DNA from: Mycobacterium colombiense
Lineage (GTDB): Bacteria > Actinomycetota > Actinomycetes > Mycobacteriales > Mycobacteriaceae
Direction of reading: 5' to 3'
Assembly: GCF_001672755.1 (NCBI RefSeq)
Contig: NZ_LZKI01000047.1
Span: 1-64,000, forward strand
DNA: 64,000 nt
Below, piece by piece: positions 36,272-44,479 of this stretch. Position 1 is the stretch's first letter. Each line of letters starts with the position of its first letter. Position numbers and translations under genes: made by a program. Below the pieces are notes generated by a model, which saw only the letters and a list, made by a program, of their open reading frames with translations, made no database searches and was not told where the DNA came from.

Positions 36272-36292
36272 TAATGAATATGATTATCGTTT
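36272..36292. promoter_or_regulatory. Zur-like box in front of the PPE-permease unit
   Basis: On the plus strand TAATGAATATGATTATCG and so on, 17 of 21 positions equal to the reverse complement of the perfect eccA3 box, centre G36282; left arm strong, right arm weaker. It lies 41 bp upstream of the PPE ATG. A register shifted by six bases matches only 13 positions. Confidence 0.68.
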
Positions 36293-36322
36293 TCAAACGG
36301 GCGTGGGTTTCCGCCCCGCGCG

Positions 36323-37231
36323 CTACACCAGCGGACGGCCCTTCTTGATCCTGCGGTCCAGGTCGTGCAGCAAGACGTTGAAGGGGAAACGCCTGATGAA
36401 CCGCGGTAGATACCGGTTCACCGTGGCCAATACGGCGATCAGCCGGTCGAAGCGGCGCTGCTTGGTCGCATCCCAGGGCAGCCGCATCTCGTCGCGGAAC
36501 CGCTGCGGCAGGAAGCCCGTGGTGATCAGGAGCGCGAAGTTGTCGGAGAGGCGCTGCAGCGGGCGCGGCAGTGCCAGGCCCCGAATCCGGTTGGCCGCGA
36601 TGGGAAACAGATACTCGCGCACGGCGTCGTCGATGTGCACCTTGGCCAGCGATTCTTCCCAGTAGCGGTCGAACGCCGCGCGGTCTTCGGGCCACATGTT
36701 CGACGGCACCTGCAGGGTGGTGGCCAGCGTCATGCCCTCGCGGTAGTGACGGTCGGCGTCCTCACCGTCGAGTTCACCGATGAACATGCGGTAGATGTCG
36801 AGCCCGCCCTTGTACAGGCAGGCCCCCACCCACAGCTGCAGCGCCGGATCGAAAGCGTTGTAGGACACCGGACTTTCCGGGGTCGAATAGACCTGTGCGT
36901 GAGCGCGGTTCACCGCGCGGCGGAAGGCGTCCTTCTGGGCATCGCTGCCGTTTGTCGCGACGGCCAGGTAGGTGAAGGTGGTGCGCGCACGCTTGATCGG
37001 GTGCAGGTCGACCCGGCCGCTTTCGACGCGGCTTTCCATGACGCCGTATCCGACGCCGGGCTGGGCCAGTTGCATGATCACGTTCGCCGGACCCGCCAGC
37101 AATGCGACGCCCATCAAACCTTCGTCGATGCCCAGCGTCCGTCGCCGCCGGCGCCGCTGCGGGCGGGGCGGGTCTGTGGCTCGGCGCTCGACGTGCCCGA
37201 TGGGCTGGTGCACCGGCTCGTGAATTGCCAT
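36323..37231 (-). CDS. MpaB/DUF2236-family oxygenase-like protein (Rv0276-like)
   Basis: 302 residues from ATG 37231 with GGGGAGG 9 nt upstream; longer reading to 37765 is a shadow of the divergent TetR. Family block includes ANVIMQLAQPGVGYGVMESR (about 49-68), a TFTYLAVATNG region and ALLITTGFLPQRFRDEMRLPWD near the C-terminus. MpaB (latex-clearing/mycophenolic acid pathway) members are haem proteins that act as oxygenases; catalysis here is inferred only. Arranged divergently from the TetR at 37313 as in Rv0275c-Rv0276. Confidence 0.85.
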   Translation of the reverse strand: MAIHEPVHQPIGHVERRATDPPRPQRRRRRRTLGIDEGLMGVALLAGPANVIMQLAQPGVGYGVMESRVESGRVDLHPIKRARTTFTYLAVATNGSDAQKDAFRRAVNRAHAQVYSTPESPVSYNAFDPALQLWVGACLYKGGLDIYRMFIGELDGEDADRHYREGMTLATTLQVPSNMWPEDRAAFDRYWEESLAKVHIDDAVREYLFPIAANRIRGLALPRPLQRLSDNFALLITTGFLPQRFRDEMRLPWDATKQRRFDRLIAVLATVNRYLPRFIRRFPFNVLLHDLDRRIKKGRPLV

Positions 37232-37252
37232 TGTCAGGTCCTCCCCGCGTTT

Positions 37253-37270
37253 GTTCGCTAATGTGCGAAC
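37253..37270. promoter_or_regulatory. Candidate TetR operator between the MpaB-like and tetR genes
   Basis: Perfect interrupted palindrome GTTCGC-N6-GCGAAC inside the 81-bp divergent intergenic region. The arms and spacing are typical for TetR-family operators, and the position would let the regulator repress both directions. No binding evidence. Confidence 0.55.
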
Positions 37271-37312
37271 GCTTGTTTCCTGATATTGTCGCGGACAGGC
37301 GTTAGTGTCAAG

Positions 37313-37975
37313 ATGGTTGCCATGAGCGAGACGTCCAGCGCGCGGCCGTACCGCGGGGTCGAGGCCGCGCAGCGCCTGGCCACCCGCCGGAACCGGTTGG
37401 TCGCCACGGGCCTGGACCTGCTCGGGGCGGAGCAGCAGAACATCTCGGCGGTCACCGTCCGCGGGGTATGCCGCGGCGCCGGCCTGGCCGCCCGATACTT
37501 CTACGAGAGCTTCGCCGATAAGGACGAGTTCGTCGCGTGCGTATTCGACTGGGTGGTCGCCGAGCTGGCCGCCACCACCCAGGCGGCGATGGCCTCGGTG
37601 CCAGCCGACGAGCAAACCCGCGCGGGCATGGCCAACATCGTGCGGACCGTCACCGAGGATCCCCGCGTGGGGCGCCTGCTGTTCAGCACGCAGCTCGCCG
37701 ATCCGGTGATCGTGCGCAAACGCGCCGAGTCCAGTGCACTGTTCGCCATGCTGTCCGGTCAGCATGTCGGCAACGCGCTACAGGTACCGGCGAACGAACG
37801 CATCAAGGCCACGGCGCATTTCATGGTCGGCGGCGTCGGGCAGACCATCAGCGCCTGGCTGGCCGGTGACGTCCGACTCGAACCGCACCAGCTGGTCGAT
37901 CAGCTGGCGGCGCTGCTCGACGAGCTCGCCGAACCAAACCTGTACCGCCTCAACGGAACACGGGCGGACGGCTAA
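37313..37975 (+). CDS. TetR family regulator (Rv0275c-like)
   Basis: 220 residues from ATG 37313 (ATG 37322 is equally possible). N-terminal HTH: TRRNRLVATGLDLLG then VTVRGVCRGAGLAARYFYESFADKDE, followed by a ligand-binding domain with TEDPRVGRLLFSTQLADPV. It is divergent from the MpaB-like oxygenase gene, its probable target, with a palindromic operator candidate between them. Matches Rv0275c in place and orientation. Ligand unknown. Confidence 0.88.
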   Translation: MVAMSETSSARPYRGVEAAQRLATRRNRLVATGLDLLGAEQQNISAVTVRGVCRGAGLAARYFYESFADKDEFVACVFDWVVAELAATTQAAMASVPADEQTRAGMANIVRTVTEDPRVGRLLFSTQLADPVIVRKRAESSALFAMLSGQHVGNALQVPANERIKATAHFMVGGVGQTISAWLAGDVRLEPHQLVDQLAALLDELAEPNLYRLNGTRADG

Positions 37976-37990
37976 CGCCCCACCACGAGC

Positions 37991-39343
37991 TCACACCCGG
38001 CTGACCGTGCGCCAGTCCGTCGTGGCGGTCAGCGAGAAGTCGCTCAACGTATTCGAAATATGTTGTCTCAAGCCGGCATCCGAGTTGTCTCCGCCCGGCT
38101 CGTAGGCGAGAACCGAGATGAAGACCTGACCGTGCGCCCGTCCGGACAACAACGCCAGCACCCCGTTGGTGCGCTGCATCGTCGCGCTCGTCACACCCGG
38201 ATACAGCGACTTCATGGCGAAGTAGTCGGCGTCCGTGCCGTCCGGCCGGTTGGCGGCCGGGTCGAGTGCACCGAGGTTGGACGATACGACGGCGGTTGCG
38301 CTGCCGGTGGCCACGCTGACCAGCCGCCGGAAGATCCGCTTGGGTATCAACGGAACCAGCGGCAGCAACGCCCACCGTTCGTCGGGCACATCCTGATGCC
38401 GAACCAGCGCTCGCTTGATTGCGGCGCGGATCTCGCGCAGGTCCATTGCATGCTCGGGCTCGATCGTGATGTCGACATTCGTGACGGCGTTCGCGCGAGT
38501 GTCGTCCGGGGTGCGCTCGTTGACCGGCATCCCCACGTTGACCGACCCGTCGGCGGCGACCCGCCCGACTCGCTGGGCGAGGCGGGCGGCCATGCCCGCC
38601 AGCAGCGCATTGCTGCTCCCGCCAAGCGCGTGGGCGCGCGCGTCCCACTCGTCGGCGTCGATGAAGAGCGTCGCGGCGGGAAGCGTGACGCTCCGGTCGG
38701 GTCCGGCCGACGGCGCGGGCCGCTTTTCCGACGACGGGGCGACGGCTCCGCCACCCGGGCGGCCGGCCCGCGCCAGGCGCACGGCCGCGGCGACCGCGCG
38801 ACCGATATCGGTTGTGTCACGGACGGTTTGGCGTGCGTCTTCGCGCAGTGCCCGCCACCGTCGCCGTGATGCGGCGGCGGGCCAGCGCACCGCCGCGTCG
38901 CGTCCGGATGCCGCATCCGCCACCGCCTCGCAGAGCCCGACGCCGTCGCTGACGCAATGGGTGATGACCAAGCTGACCGCCGCTCCGCCGTCGGTGAACG
39001 GGAGCACCGCGAGGCGCCACCCGGGTCCGCGCTCGGCGTCCGGCCGGGTGCCGGCCTGCTCGTTGCACCAGTCGTCGAATTCCTCACGCGGGCGTGCCGT
39101 CGCGACGATCTCGAGGCCGGGGTGATCGCCGGGCGACACCCAGCGGTGCCGGCCGAACGGCAAGGGGGACCGCTCGATCCGGCGGGCCAACCTCCCCCTG
39201 CCCAGGTGGTCATGAAACCTCTTCAGGCCTTCGATGTCGACGGGTCTGTCGTACACCCAGACGCATTGCACCAGGCTGGTGGTGCCCGTCGCCCGCTCCC
39301 CTAAAAAGAGGGTCTGGTCGGCCAGATCCAGCACGTTGCTCAT
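37991..39343 (-). CDS. WS/DGAT-like acyltransferase, copy A of a duplicated pair
   Basis: 450 residues from ATG 39343. Starts MSNVLDLADQTLFLGERATG, and has LVITHCVSDGVGL (about 143-155), equivalent to the HHxxxDG motif of condensation/WS-DGAT enzymes with the second, catalytic His present and the first replaced by Thr. The C-terminal part AVVSSNLGALDPAANRPDG resembles the DUF1298 region. Likely joins an acyl-CoA or acyl carrier group to a lipid alcohol or sugar. It follows the PapA-like gene by two bases, so the pair is co-translated. A full paralog lies at 41208-42557. Confidence 0.8.
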   Translation of the reverse strand: MSNVLDLADQTLFLGERATGTTSLVQCVWVYDRPVDIEGLKRFHDHLGRGRLARRIERSPLPFGRHRWVSPGDHPGLEIVATARPREEFDDWCNEQAGTRPDAERGPGWRLAVLPFTDGGAAVSLVITHCVSDGVGLCEAVADAASGRDAAVRWPAAASRRRWRALREDARQTVRDTTDIGRAVAAAVRLARAGRPGGGAVAPSSEKRPAPSAGPDRSVTLPAATLFIDADEWDARAHALGGSSNALLAGMAARLAQRVGRVAADGSVNVGMPVNERTPDDTRANAVTNVDITIEPEHAMDLREIRAAIKRALVRHQDVPDERWALLPLVPLIPKRIFRRLVSVATGSATAVVSSNLGALDPAANRPDGTDADYFAMKSLYPGVTSATMQRTNGVLALLSGRAHGQVFISVLAYEPGGDNSDAGLRQHISNTLSDFSLTATTDWRTVSRV

Positions 39344-39345
39344 GT

Positions 39346-40821
39346 CTAGGCCGCCTCGGTGTCGTCTTCGTCGGCGAAATCCCGCTGCTCGCCCGAATCG
39401 CCCTGGGATGCAGTGGCATCCGATGCCGCCGATGCAGTTTTGGCGACATGAGCGCATACTTCGGTCAAGGTCGCGATGTAGCGGTGCACCGACTCGCGGG
39501 CTATCTCGTTGTCCGGGTAGGAGATTGTCACCGTCGTCTTTTCGGCGTGCCGGTTGATCCACATGTTGATACCACCGGCGGACAGGTTGTCACCGTAGGT
39601 ACCGAAATTCGTCTCGGCCCACAATCCGGCGAGGGGAATCTTGCGAAAGTCCAGAAAGGACAGCATCATCGGCAGCTGCGTCGGCAGCTTGATCCCCAGG
39701 TCATCCGGCGTGGCCAGCTCCAGGAGCCGCTCGAACGGCACATCGGCAAGACCCTTGGCGGCGTCGAAGGACTTCTGGGCCGCGCGGGCCGCCTCGCCGA
39801 ACGAGACACCGCCGGTCGGCACGGTGACCGGGATCAGGCTGGCGAACCAGCCGACGGTCATCGTGTCGACGCCCGGCATCCGGGTGTCCCTGGCGGTGAA
39901 CCCGTGATAGGTGTCGCTGCCGGTCAATTCGTGGTCGGTCAGGGCCGCACACGCCAGGACTCCCCCGATGAACCGGGCGCCGTCCGCGCGGCAGGCGGCG
40001 TCGAAGGATTCGGTTTCGGCCGCGTCCAGCAGGTCCGTCGTGACCAGGTCGCCCTTGCTGCTGGTCCAGGTATCCCCCAGCGGCAGTGGGAAATTCGGCC
40101 AGTTGCCGTCGGTGCCGCGACCGAATGCGATCCAGTCCCTGATCTCGGGCGACGTCAGATCCAGGGTCGCAGCCTTCTCGCGCTGTCGCGCGGCGTAGTC
40201 GCAATAGCTCCTGACCTCGGGGAGCTGGGGCTGATGCTGATGTGCGCCCTGCGACAGTTCCTGATACGTGAGGTGGATGTCGACGAAGATCAGCCCGGCG
40301 GACAAGCCGTCGATGTGCAGATGGTCGACACTGGCATAGAACGTGAAATAGTCGGCGTGTTCGACGACACCGAATGTGAAGCAACCCCATTCGAGCGTCT
40401 CCGGGGTGGTGGTCAGTGCGTGGGTGCGCACCTGTGCCGCGCTCATCTGCCCGAACGGCAGCGGAACCATGTCGATGTCGGCGGGGTCGTCGATCGTGCG
40501 ACGCACGATTTGCCCGTCCTCGAATTCGAACCAATTGTGGTAGGTGTCCTGGCGGCGGACGTGTGCGTTGATGGTTGCTGTCATCGCCGGAATGTCACAG
40601 ACGCCGGGGATGTCCCAGGCCACGACCATCAGGCGGGGTAGCTGCCTACTCATTGCGTTGCCGATGTGGGCGGCCCAAAGATGTTGATTCTGTTGGTAAC
40701 TCGGAGCAAGCTCAGAGCGGCGTGCGGTGCGGGCCGCGTCGCGCGACGCGGGCGCGGGCGTCCACATCGTGAGCGGGCCGTTCGGTGGTTGCCATTCGGT
40801 GATGTTGCCGAGTGCGACCAT
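39346..40821 (-). CDS. PapA-type condensation-domain acyltransferase, copy A
   Basis: 491 residues from ATG 40821 (MVALGNITEWQPPNG); the upstream ATG at 40854 opens the same frame but the eleven extra residues are not conserved in copy B, whereas similarity is immediate from MVALGNI. FTFYASVDHLHIDGLSAG (about 160-177) is the HHxxxDG-type motif (DHLHIDG) with catalytic His kept; SFLDFRKIPLAGLW and NFGTYGD lie in the solvent-channel region. PapA proteins acylate trehalose, glycolipid or glycopeptide lipids in mycobacteria. Substrate not assignable. Last base pairs abut the WS/DGAT partner. Confidence 0.83.
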   Translation of the reverse strand: MVALGNITEWQPPNGPLTMWTPAPASRDAARTARRSELAPSYQQNQHLWAAHIGNAMSRQLPRLMVVAWDIPGVCDIPAMTATINAHVRRQDTYHNWFEFEDGQIVRRTIDDPADIDMVPLPFGQMSAAQVRTHALTTTPETLEWGCFTFGVVEHADYFTFYASVDHLHIDGLSAGLIFVDIHLTYQELSQGAHQHQPQLPEVRSYCDYAARQREKAATLDLTSPEIRDWIAFGRGTDGNWPNFPLPLGDTWTSSKGDLVTTDLLDAAETESFDAACRADGARFIGGVLACAALTDHELTGSDTYHGFTARDTRMPGVDTMTVGWFASLIPVTVPTGGVSFGEAARAAQKSFDAAKGLADVPFERLLELATPDDLGIKLPTQLPMMLSFLDFRKIPLAGLWAETNFGTYGDNLSAGGINMWINRHAEKTTVTISYPDNEIARESVHRYIATLTEVCAHVAKTASAASDATASQGDSGEQRDFADEDDTEAA

Positions 40822-40875
40822 TTGCTTAAGTCGTCCCTCCCGTAGTGCCGACATTTGTTGCGCAGCAAGGGAACA

Positions 40876-40914
40876 GCGAATAGGTCATCGGGCGTTGGTC
40901 GATGACCTATTCGC
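40876..40914. repeat. 15-bp perfect inverted repeat in the leader of papA copy A
   Basis: Arms GCGAATAGGTCATCG (40876-40890) and its exact complement (40900-40914) with a 9-nt loop. It lies 55-93 bp before the ATG at 40821. No U-tract on either strand argues against an intrinsic terminator; an RNA hairpin in the leader or a large operator is possible. No equivalent hairpin exists upstream of copy B. Confidence 0.72.
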
Positions 40915-40940
40915 GCAGCATCAATTCCTTGGCAGGAACC

Positions 40941-41021
40941 TTGACGACGTGTCACGGCATGTTGGACTGAGTTGCCGCGTTGCTATGCGCCCCCTGTGTC
41001 GCGGGAGTTGACGCTAGTCGA
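40941..41021 (-). repeat. Leader sequence of copy A, homologous to 44151-44231
   Basis: About 80 bp that align with 44151-44231 with only small differences (shared GCATGTTGG/GGTATGTTGG, CCCCCT.TGTCGC and GACGCTAG blocks). They precede the two papA-like genes at the same relative position, so the promoter was duplicated together with the genes. The rest of 40822-41207 (386 bp) holds the inverted repeat at 40876-40914 and no gene. Confidence 0.7.
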
Positions 41022-41207
41022 ATAGGCCACAAACGTACCCCTCTTGTGATAAGGGTCACAATCCCAGAGGAGCGTCCACAGTGGCCGCTTCGCCGCGAAA
41101 CAGCGCGTCTACCTGCGCAATTCGGCCCGCACCCGCTCGCTCGCCGGACCGCGACTTAATGACGTCATCGCAAATATGTGCGGGCGTCCAGCGGCCCCGC
41201 CCGGGAC

Positions 41208-42557
41208 TCACACCCGGCTGAACGTGCGCCAGCCCGTGGTGGCGGTCAGCGAGAAATCGCGGAGCACGCCGGAGATGGCTTGCCGCAAATCCCCATTCGA
41301 GTTTCGCCGACCCAACTGATAGCCGAGCACCGACACGAAGACCTGGCCGTGCACCCGTCCCGACAACAACGCCAGCGCTCCGTTGGTGCGGTGCATCGTC
41401 GCGCTGGTCACTCCCGGGTACACCGACTTCATCGCGAAATAGTCGGCGTCGCTGCCGTCCGGCCGATTCACCGCCGGGTCGAGCACACCGAGGTTCGACG
41501 ACACGACGGTGGTGGCGCCGCCGGTGACCACGCTGATCAGTCGCCGGAAGAGGCGCTTGGGGATCAGCGGAACCAGCGGCAGCAACGCCCACCGCTCGTC
41601 GGGCACGTCTTGATGGCGGATCAGCGCGTTCTTGATCGCGGCGCGGATCTCGCGCAGGTCCCCGCCGATCGCCGCGGGCCTGAGCGTGACGTCGACGTTC
41701 GTGACCGCGTTGGCGCGAGTGTCGCTCGGGATGCGCTCGTTGAGCGGCATCCCGACGTTGACCGAGCCGTCCGCCGCGACCCGTCCCACCCGCTGGGCGA
41801 GCCGCGCCGCCAGTCCCGCGAGCAGCGCGTTGCTGGTCCCGCCGAGGGTGTCGGCGCGGCCGTCCCACTCGTCGGCGTCGACGAAGAACGTCGTCATCGG
41901 CAGGGTGATGGGGTGGTCGCCCGCGGTGGGCGGCGCGGGCGGCTTCTCGGCCGACGCCGATTGCACGGCGTCGCGGCCCTGCCGGAGCATTCGGACCGCC
42001 GCGCCGATGGCGCGACCGACATCGCCCGTGTCGTGCGCGGTTTGGCGCGCGTCCTCACGCACCGCCCGCCACCGCCGGCGGGCCGCCGCGGCCGGCCAGC
42101 GAATCGCGTCGCCCCGCCCGCTCGCCGCATCCGCCAACGCCTCGCACAGCCCGACGCCGTCGGTGAGGCAATGCGTGGTGACCAGGCTGACGGCCGCGCC
42201 GCCGTCGGTGAGCGGAAGCACAGCCAGGTGCCAGCCGGGCCCGCGCTCGGCGTCCGGCCGTTTGGTGCCCTGCTCAGCCAGCCACGTGTCGATCTCGTCG
42301 CGCCGCCGCGGCGTGTCGACGATCTCGAGAATGCACCGGTCCTTCGGCGCTACCCAGCGATGGCGGCCGAACGGCAAGGGAGACCGTTCGATCCGGCGTG
42401 ACAGCCGCCCCCTCCCCAGGTGGTGATGGAACTCGCGCAGCCCGCCGACGTCGACGGCGTGGTCGTAGACCCACACGCACTGCAACAAGCTGGTGGCTCC
42501 CGTCGCCCGCTCGCCGAGAAAGAGGGTCTGGTCGGCCAGGTCCAGCACGTTGCTCAT
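41208..42557 (-). CDS. WS/DGAT-like acyltransferase, copy B
   Basis: 449 residues from ATG 42557, MSNVLDLADQTLFLGERATGATSL onward; the longer frame to 43211 is a shadow of the papA gene. Same architecture as 37991-39343: VTTHCLTDGVGL (catalytic His of the HxxxDG motif), a long NVGMPLNERIPSDTRANAVTNVDV block and VVSSNLGVLDPAVNRPDG. The two copies differ mainly in the linker around residues 195-225 and a few loops. Two bases after its papA partner. Confidence 0.8.
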   Translation of the reverse strand: MSNVLDLADQTLFLGERATGATSLLQCVWVYDHAVDVGGLREFHHHLGRGRLSRRIERSPLPFGRHRWVAPKDRCILEIVDTPRRRDEIDTWLAEQGTKRPDAERGPGWHLAVLPLTDGGAAVSLVTTHCLTDGVGLCEALADAASGRGDAIRWPAAAARRRWRAVREDARQTAHDTGDVGRAIGAAVRMLRQGRDAVQSASAEKPPAPPTAGDHPITLPMTTFFVDADEWDGRADTLGGTSNALLAGLAARLAQRVGRVAADGSVNVGMPLNERIPSDTRANAVTNVDVTLRPAAIGGDLREIRAAIKNALIRHQDVPDERWALLPLVPLIPKRLFRRLISVVTGGATTVVSSNLGVLDPAVNRPDGSDADYFAMKSVYPGVTSATMHRTNGALALLSGRVHGQVFVSVLGYQLGRRNSNGDLRQAISGVLRDFSLTATTGWRTFSRV

Positions 42558-42559
42558 CG

Positions 42560-44035
42560 TCAGGCCGCTTCGTTGTCGTCCGCGTCCGGCGTGACCGGGT
42601 AGGGCTCCTCCGAATTCACCTGCGGTGCAACCGCAATGGGCTCGTCCGCGGTGGGCTTGGCGACGCGCACGAATGTCTGGGTCAGCGTCGCGATGTAGCG
42701 CAGCACCGACTCGCGTGCGATTGCGTTGTCCGGGAAGGACATCGTCACCGTGGTGTTCTCGGCCTGGCGGTTGATCCACATGTTGATCCCGCCGTGGGAA
42801 AGGCTGTCGCCGTACGTGCCGAACTTCGTCTCCACCCACAACCCGTTGAGGGGAATCTTGCGGAAGTCGAGGAAGGACAGCATCATCGGCAGCTGCGTGG
42901 GCAGCTTGATGCCCAGTTCGTCCGGTGTGGCCAGTTCCAGGACGCGCTCGACCGGGACGTCGGCGAGGCGCTGGGCGTCGTCGAACGACTTCTGCGCGGC
43001 CCGGGCCGCCTGGGCGAACGTCTCGCCGGCGGTCGGCACGGTGATCGGGATCAGGCTGGCGAACCACCCCACGGTCATCGTGTCGACACCGGCGGCCCGG
43101 GTGTCCTTGGCCGTGAACCCGTGATAAGTGCCCTTGCCGGTCAATTCGTGCTCGGCGAAACCGGCGCACGCCAGGACTCCCCCGATGAACCGGGCACCGG
43201 CCGCGACGCACGCGGCATCGAAAGCCTCGGTCTCGGCGGCGTCCATCAGTTCGACGGTCAGCAGATCGCCCCTGGTGCTCGCCCAGATATCACCTAGCGG
43301 CAGTGGGAAACTCGGCCAGTCGCCGTCGGTGTCGCGCGCGAATGCGATCCAGTCCTTGATCTCGGGCGACGACAGGTCCAGCGTCGCGGCCCTCTCGCGC
43401 TGCCGCGCAACGTAGGCGCGATAGCTCCGCATCTCGGGCAGCGCGGCGGAGCGGTGCCCACTCTGCGCCAGTTCCTGATACATCAGGTGGATGTCGAGGA
43501 AGATGAGGGCAGCGGACAGACCGTCGATATGCAGGTGGTCGACACTGGCATAGAACGTGAAATAGTCGGCGTGCTGGATGATTCCGTAAGTAAAGCAGCC
43601 CCATTCCAGCGTCTCCGGAGTCGTGGTCAGGACGTGGGTACGCACCTGGTCCGGGCTCATCTCGCCGAGCGCCACCGGGACGAAGTCGATGGCTTCGGGC
43701 TTCTCGATTTCGCGGCGTACGAAGATTCCGTTGTCGAATTCGAACCAATAGTGATACGTGTCCTGGCGGCGCACGTGGGCATTGATCGTCGCGGTCATCG
43801 CCTCGATGTCGCAGATGCCGGGAATATCCCACGCCACGATCATCAGCCGGGGCAGCTGCCGGTTCAGGTTCTTGCCGTGATAGGAGGCCCAGAGATGTTG
43901 ATTCTGTTGATAACTCGGAGCTAGATCACTTCGCCGCGCGGCGCGCGCCGCTTCAAGCGCCGTAGGCGCTGCCATCCACATGGTAACCGGGCCGTGAGGC
44001 GGTTGCCATTCGTTGATGTTTCCGAGTGCGACCAT
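42560..44035 (-). CDS. PapA-type condensation-domain acyltransferase, copy B
   Basis: 491 residues from ATG 44035 (MVALGNINEWQPPHG), with an AAGGA about 8 nt upstream; ATG 44068 opens the frame but the extra 11 residues are unlike those of copy A. FTFYASVDHLHIDGLSAA is the condensation active-site motif. Same size and layout as copy A throughout; both possess the LDFRKIPL and GTYGD regions. Forms, with copy A and the two WS/DGAT genes, a tandem two-gene duplication. Confidence 0.83.
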   Translation of the reverse strand: MVALGNINEWQPPHGPVTMWMAAPTALEAARAARRSDLAPSYQQNQHLWASYHGKNLNRQLPRLMIVAWDIPGICDIEAMTATINAHVRRQDTYHYWFEFDNGIFVRREIEKPEAIDFVPVALGEMSPDQVRTHVLTTTPETLEWGCFTYGIIQHADYFTFYASVDHLHIDGLSAALIFLDIHLMYQELAQSGHRSAALPEMRSYRAYVARQRERAATLDLSSPEIKDWIAFARDTDGDWPSFPLPLGDIWASTRGDLLTVELMDAAETEAFDAACVAAGARFIGGVLACAGFAEHELTGKGTYHGFTAKDTRAAGVDTMTVGWFASLIPITVPTAGETFAQAARAAQKSFDDAQRLADVPVERVLELATPDELGIKLPTQLPMMLSFLDFRKIPLNGLWVETKFGTYGDSLSHGGINMWINRQAENTTVTMSFPDNAIARESVLRYIATLTQTFVRVAKPTADEPIAVAPQVNSEEPYPVTPDADDNEAA

Positions 44036-44150
44036 TCGTCGAGTCCTTGTGCTGTGAGATACCGACATCTGTTGTGCGGTCTGGGAGGTGGTGAAAACGC
44101 AATTAGCGCTTAGCTTTTGATGCGTCTTGTGTTGGTCTCGCGCCTGAATT

Positions 44151-44231
44151 TTGCGACGTATTCTTCGGTATGTTGGGCCGAACTACCGCGTCGCTTACAC
44201 CCCCTATGTCGCTGCTGTGGACGCTAGCTGA
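44151..44231 (-). repeat. Leader of copy B, homologous to 40941-41021
   Basis: See the partner copy. Both are minus-strand leader/promoter regions ahead of PapA-like genes. The remainder of 44036-44479 contains no gene I can support: a 61-residue minus-strand ORF at 44254-44439 has no recognisable features or ribosome-binding site. Confidence 0.65.
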
Positions 44232-44479
44232 CGGAGGTGAAGATTTGGCGGTTTTACGAAGACTCGCATTCTCCCGCGCGAGCGTCTCCGCGGCGGTAGC
44301 CTGTTTCGCTTACCGGTCGCATGGGTGGCGCATGCGTACCAAGAGGTAACCAATCACGGACGGGTCTGTTGCCGATTCGCCTGTCCGCGTCCAGAACTCG
44401 GGATAGCATTGTCAGGCCCGTCCACAGGGCCGCCGGCATGGCCTGGAATCCGAACGGCCCGAGCCAAACCGGGCACGCG

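Noticed and set aside
36278-36298. Zur box in a second register (core TGATTATCGTTTTCA)
   Set aside because: Only 13 of 21 matches; the register six bases earlier gives 17.
44254-44439. 61-residue minus-strand open frame in the intergenic region
   Set aside because: No ribosome-binding site, no similarity that I recognise, and low-confidence composition.
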